From CAVOEB01 sp965249645 (GTDB lineage Bacteria > Pseudomonadota > Alphaproteobacteria > UBA828 > JAPUJA01), in assembly GCA_965249645.1 (NCBI GenBank), contig CBDFML010000011.1, positions 620,001 to 684,000 of the forward strand: a stretch of DNA of 64,000 nt. Reading direction: 5' to 3'. Position numbers and translations under genes: made by a program. The notes below the pieces were generated by a model, which saw only the letters and a list, made by a program, of their open reading frames with translations, was not told the DNA's origin and ran no database searches. Within the stretch, counting starts at the first letter, position 1. Every line of letters starts with the position of its first letter. Shown here one piece after another: positions 61,675-64,000 of this stretch.

Positions 61675-62856
61675 ATGACGCCGCCCTACGCCGCATTTCC
61701 GCTCGACGAGCACAGGGCCCGTCTGGCCCGGGCGCGCGCGGCTTTGGCCGACGCGGGGTTTGCCGGTGCCGTGGCGGTGGCGCCCGAGACGCTTTACTAC
61801 CTCGCAGGCTACGATGCCTGGGTTGCCGTCAACAGCGCCCAAGCGTTGATCTTTACCACGGGCGACGATTCCCCTACCCTCGTGCTCCGCAATGTCGACC
61901 GGCCGCTCGCGCGCGAGACCTGTTGGCTTGACGACGTGCGCGACTACCACTTGTTTCTCGAGGACGCGCCGGGCCTGGTAGCGCGTGTGGCGCGGGAGAA
62001 GGGCCTGCTCGGCGGTCGTCTGGCCATCGAGATGGGCTCTGCGGCACTGCCCCATTCTCTTGGCGTGGCGCTGACCGAGGCGCTTGCGCCCGTCGAGCTC
62101 GTCGACGGGACCGGGTTGCTGGGGCGCCTGCGCACGATCAAGTCGGCGCGCGAACGCGAACTCATCGAACGCGCCACAGGCTATGCGAAGCGCAGCCTCG
62201 ACGCTGCCCGCGCCGCCTTTCGTCCTGGCGTGAGCGAAATCGGCCTTGCCGCAGCGGTCGAGGACGCGATGCGCCGCGCGGGCAGCGATTATTGGGCAAT
62301 CCCGACCGAGCTTGCCAGCGGTCCTCGATCCCCGGGCGGTCACGCAACGCCGCGCGAGCGGGTCATCGAGCCGAGCGATCTGATGCATCTCGAATTCGCA
62401 GGCGTGGCCGAGCGCTACCATGCGGTCGCCATCCATTGCCTTACGGCCGGCGCGCCCGATACGCGCACGGCGGAAATCTACGATCTCGCGCGGGCTTCGC
62501 TCGCTGCCGGCATTGCGGTAATCCGCCCCGGCGTTCCGGTCGCCGAGGTCGAGGAGGCGTCGCTCGATCCCCTGCGCACTGCGGGTCTGGAGGGGGCCGC
62601 GATGATGCGATTCGGCTACGGCATTGGTATCGCCTATCCGCCGGTCTGGCTCGAAAGCCTGCAAATCGCCCGGGGCGTTGAGCAACATCTTGAGCCCGGC
62701 ATGGTATTTGTCCTCCACGCCTGCCTCGAGCTTGAAGACGAAGGAATCGGCGTCATTCAAGGTGGCACCTACGCCCTCGATTCCGATGGTCTGCACGAAC
62801 TCGCGGGCGGCGGTGACGTGCCTCTCGAGGTCGTGCCGGGCTTCGAGGCTTCATGA
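61675..62856 (+). CDS. M24-like hydrolase with lost metal sites (creatinase/DoeA-like)
   Basis: A 393-residue pita-bread protein, second of its kind in the window. The N-domain (1-145) includes PETLYYLAGYDAWVAVNSAQ. In the C-domain the aminopeptidase ligands are mostly gone: the region of the first Asp reads LMHLEFAGVAERYHAV, the His position is GYGIGIAYPPVWLE and the Glu region LEPGMVFVLHACLE. This pattern matches non-metal creatinase and ectoine hydrolase (DoeA-type) enzymes. AAGGAGGG precedes the ATG. The stop overlaps the DUF6134-like gene. Substrate unknown. Confidence 0.8.
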   Translation: MTPPYAAFPLDEHRARLARARAALADAGFAGAVAVAPETLYYLAGYDAWVAVNSAQALIFTTGDDSPTLVLRNVDRPLARETCWLDDVRDYHLFLEDAPGLVARVAREKGLLGGRLAIEMGSAALPHSLGVALTEALAPVELVDGTGLLGRLRTIKSARERELIERATGYAKRSLDAARAAFRPGVSEIGLAAAVEDAMRRAGSDYWAIPTELASGPRSPGGHATPRERVIEPSDLMHLEFAGVAERYHAVAIHCLTAGAPDTRTAEIYDLARASLAAGIAVIRPGVPVAEVEEASLDPLRTAGLEGAAMMRFGYGIGIAYPPVWLESLQIARGVEQHLEPGMVFVLHACLELEDEGIGVIQGGTYALDSDGLHELAGGGDVPLEVVPGFEAS

Positions 62857-63557
62857 TCCGGGGCGTCCTCGCGACGCTATTGTTGACGGCGGTGGCGAAC
62901 CTTGCCGTGTCGGGCGATGCCCGCGCGGGAACGCCGGATGGCTGTGCACCGCCGCCTGGGCCGCTCGTCTTTCGGATCGTCCATGAGGGCGACGATGTCG
63001 GATGGCTTGAAATGTCCATTCAGGCCAACGGCGCGGAGACGGCCATCTACACGGTCATCGATATCGGGATTACCCTGGCTTACGTCATTCCCGTACTTGA
63101 TTACCGTCACGAATCCACCGAGGTCTGGCGTGGTGGAGCGTTCGAGCGGTTCGATGGCATGACCGTCGATAACGGTCGCGAACACATCATCACGGTCCTG
63201 CCTGAGGATAACGGGCTCCGCCTGCTCAAGGCGGGCGATCCACCAGTGCTTCACGATGCGGTGTTGCTGTCCTGGACCGTCTGGTGCGAGGCGGCGCTGG
63301 AAGCGGGGCGTCTGCTCAATCCGCTCAAGGGCCGGACCAAGGAGTTCTCGGCCCAGCTCGCGGGCGATGAGACGACAACACTTGAGGGTGCCTCAATCTC
63401 CGGTCGGCGCTACGACGTGGAATTCCGCAGCCCCGACGGCTCCGATGTCCGTTCCGGCGCCGTGTGGTACGGCGAAGACGGTATCGTGACGGCGTTTACC
63501 TTCCCGACCAAGCGGGAAACCCAGGCGAGCCTGATCCGCACCGCGCCAGGTGGTTGA
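62853..63557 (+). CDS. Exported protein, DUF6134-like
   Basis: A 234-residue protein with a signal peptide (about 1-25, ending DARA). The mature part alternates short beta segments (LVFRIVHEGDDVGWLEMSI, RYDVEFRSPDG, VWYGEDGIVTAFTF), as in DUF6134/DUF3108-like periplasmic beta proteins. Two cysteines (GCAPPP and VWCEAA) may form a disulfide. Translation is coupled to the M24-like gene by an ATGA overlap. No known activity. Confidence 0.7.
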   Translation: MIRGVLATLLLTAVANLAVSGDARAGTPDGCAPPPGPLVFRIVHEGDDVGWLEMSIQANGAETAIYTVIDIGITLAYVIPVLDYRHESTEVWRGGAFERFDGMTVDNGREHIITVLPEDNGLRLLKAGDPPVLHDAVLLSWTVWCEAALEAGRLLNPLKGRTKEFSAQLAGDETTTLEGASISGRRYDVEFRSPDGSDVRSGAVWYGEDGIVTAFTFPTKRETQASLIRTAPGG

Positions 63558-63564
63558 ACATGCC

Positions 63565-64000
63565 TTATCCCATGGTCAGATGCATGCCCGCATCGACAGT
63601 CAGCAGCTGGCCGGTGATCGTGCGACCGCCTTCGATGAACCAGCACACCGCCTCGGCGACGTCTTCGGCCTGGGTCACGGTGGCGAGCGGTGCGTGTTCG
63701 CACAGGCCGGCCAGGAACTGCTCGTAGCTGTCCGGTTTCATGGTCCGCTGCATCCAGCGGGTATCCACATAGCCCGGGCAGACGCCGTTGACCCGCACTT
63801 CAGGCGCGAGGGCCTGGGCGAGCGATAGGGTCAGAGTGTTGAGCGCGCCCTTCGAGGCCGCATAGGCGATCGAGCTGCCCAGGCCCGTATAGGCGGAAAG
63901 CGAAGAGACGTTGACGATCGCTCCTTTAGCCGCGCGCAAGGGCACGGCAGCGGCCCGTGCTGCCTGGAATGGGCCGAGCGTGTTCACCGCATAGATCGAT
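63565..64000 (-). CDS. Short-chain dehydrogenase/reductase (5' end cut by window)
   Basis: The last 144 codons of a classical SDR. The visible part has the Asn of VNTLGPFQ, the catalytic Ser of IVNVSSLSAYTG, the Tyr-x3-Lys in AYAASKGALN and the PG motif VNGVCPGYVDTRWM, ending LLTVDAGMHLTMG. The N-terminal cofactor half lies beyond the window edge; no start codon is inside. It converges on the DUF6134-like gene, seven bases apart. The acid/alcohol substrate cannot be told. Confidence 0.9.
   Translation of the reverse strand, partial: SIYAVNTLGPFQAARAAAVPLRAAKGAIVNVSSLSAYTGLGSSIAYAASKGALNTLTLSLAQALAPEVRVNGVCPGYVDTRWMQRTMKPDSYEQFLAGLCEHAPLATVTQAEDVAEAVCWFIEGGRTITGQLLTVDAGMHLTMG

Overview
This window is a high-GC chromosomal segment, almost certainly from an alphaproteobacterium. 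The support is an RpoH-type sigma factor with its RpoH box, a CarD regulator, a 7Fe ferredoxin of the alphaproteobacterial FdxA type, an FzlA-like GST next to queG, the thrS-infC-rpmI-rplT-pheS-pheT translation block, and dense, often overlapping genes. An assignment to a Rhodospirillales-like lineage is an inference; no rRNA is present to settle it. Both ends are cut inside genes: a dimethylglycine/sarcosine dehydrogenase-like gene on the left and a short-chain dehydrogenase on the right. I saw no insertion sequence, prophage, CRISPR array or replication origin.

Layout. 1-3.7 kb: amino-acid oxidation genes (DMGDH-like, GntR regulator, DauA-like D-amino acid dehydrogenase), with two near-identical palindromes that look like the GntR operator. 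3.8-9.7 kb, minus strand: rpoH, carD, fdxA, a TerB-like protein, an S4 RNA-binding protein and a SUV3-like helicase. 10-13.9 kb: htpG, behind a candidate heat-shock promoter, then an FzlA-like gene and queG. 13.9-20 kb: a TPR protein, an NAD-dependent epimerase-like protein, a CcdA/TlpA thiol-redox pair, an alpha/beta hydrolase and two glycosyltransferases. 20-27.5 kb: thrS, infC (probably with an AUA start), a single-domain response regulator, rpmI, rplT, pheS and pheT.

27.5-39.3 kb is an accessory-looking catabolic cluster: SDR, maleate-isomerase-like protein, DUF1989 protein, Rieske oxygenase, creatinase-like M24 protein, HyuB/HyuA (ATP-dependent hydantoinase/oxoprolinase type), M20 deacylase, biuret/carbamoylsarcosine-type cysteine hydrolase and PhyH dioxygenase. 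After lepA, a complete branched-chain-type ABC transporter (livG-K-F-H-M) could feed it. Together with the demethylating dehydrogenase at the left edge, these genes suggest use of an N-methylated, cyclic-amide or ureido nitrogen compound. The substrate is unknown.

46.3-48.8 kb holds a tRNA-Ser(GGA), a candidate small RNA with a good intrinsic terminator, and an unrecognised 526-residue protein in a more AT-rich setting. 49.5-56.7 kb holds bioB divergent from a tightly overlapped bioF-bioD-bioA-pabB-pabA-pabC run. Within it pabB has an in-frame amber codon and pabC has a two-base loss in a CG repeat. 56.7-64 kb: a small encapsulated-ferritin-type protein with no encapsulin nearby, an SLC13/TrkA-C transporter, a nitronate monooxygenase-like enzyme, a ferredoxin reductase/ferredoxin pair, a second creatinase-like protein, a secreted DUF6134-like protein and the truncated SDR.
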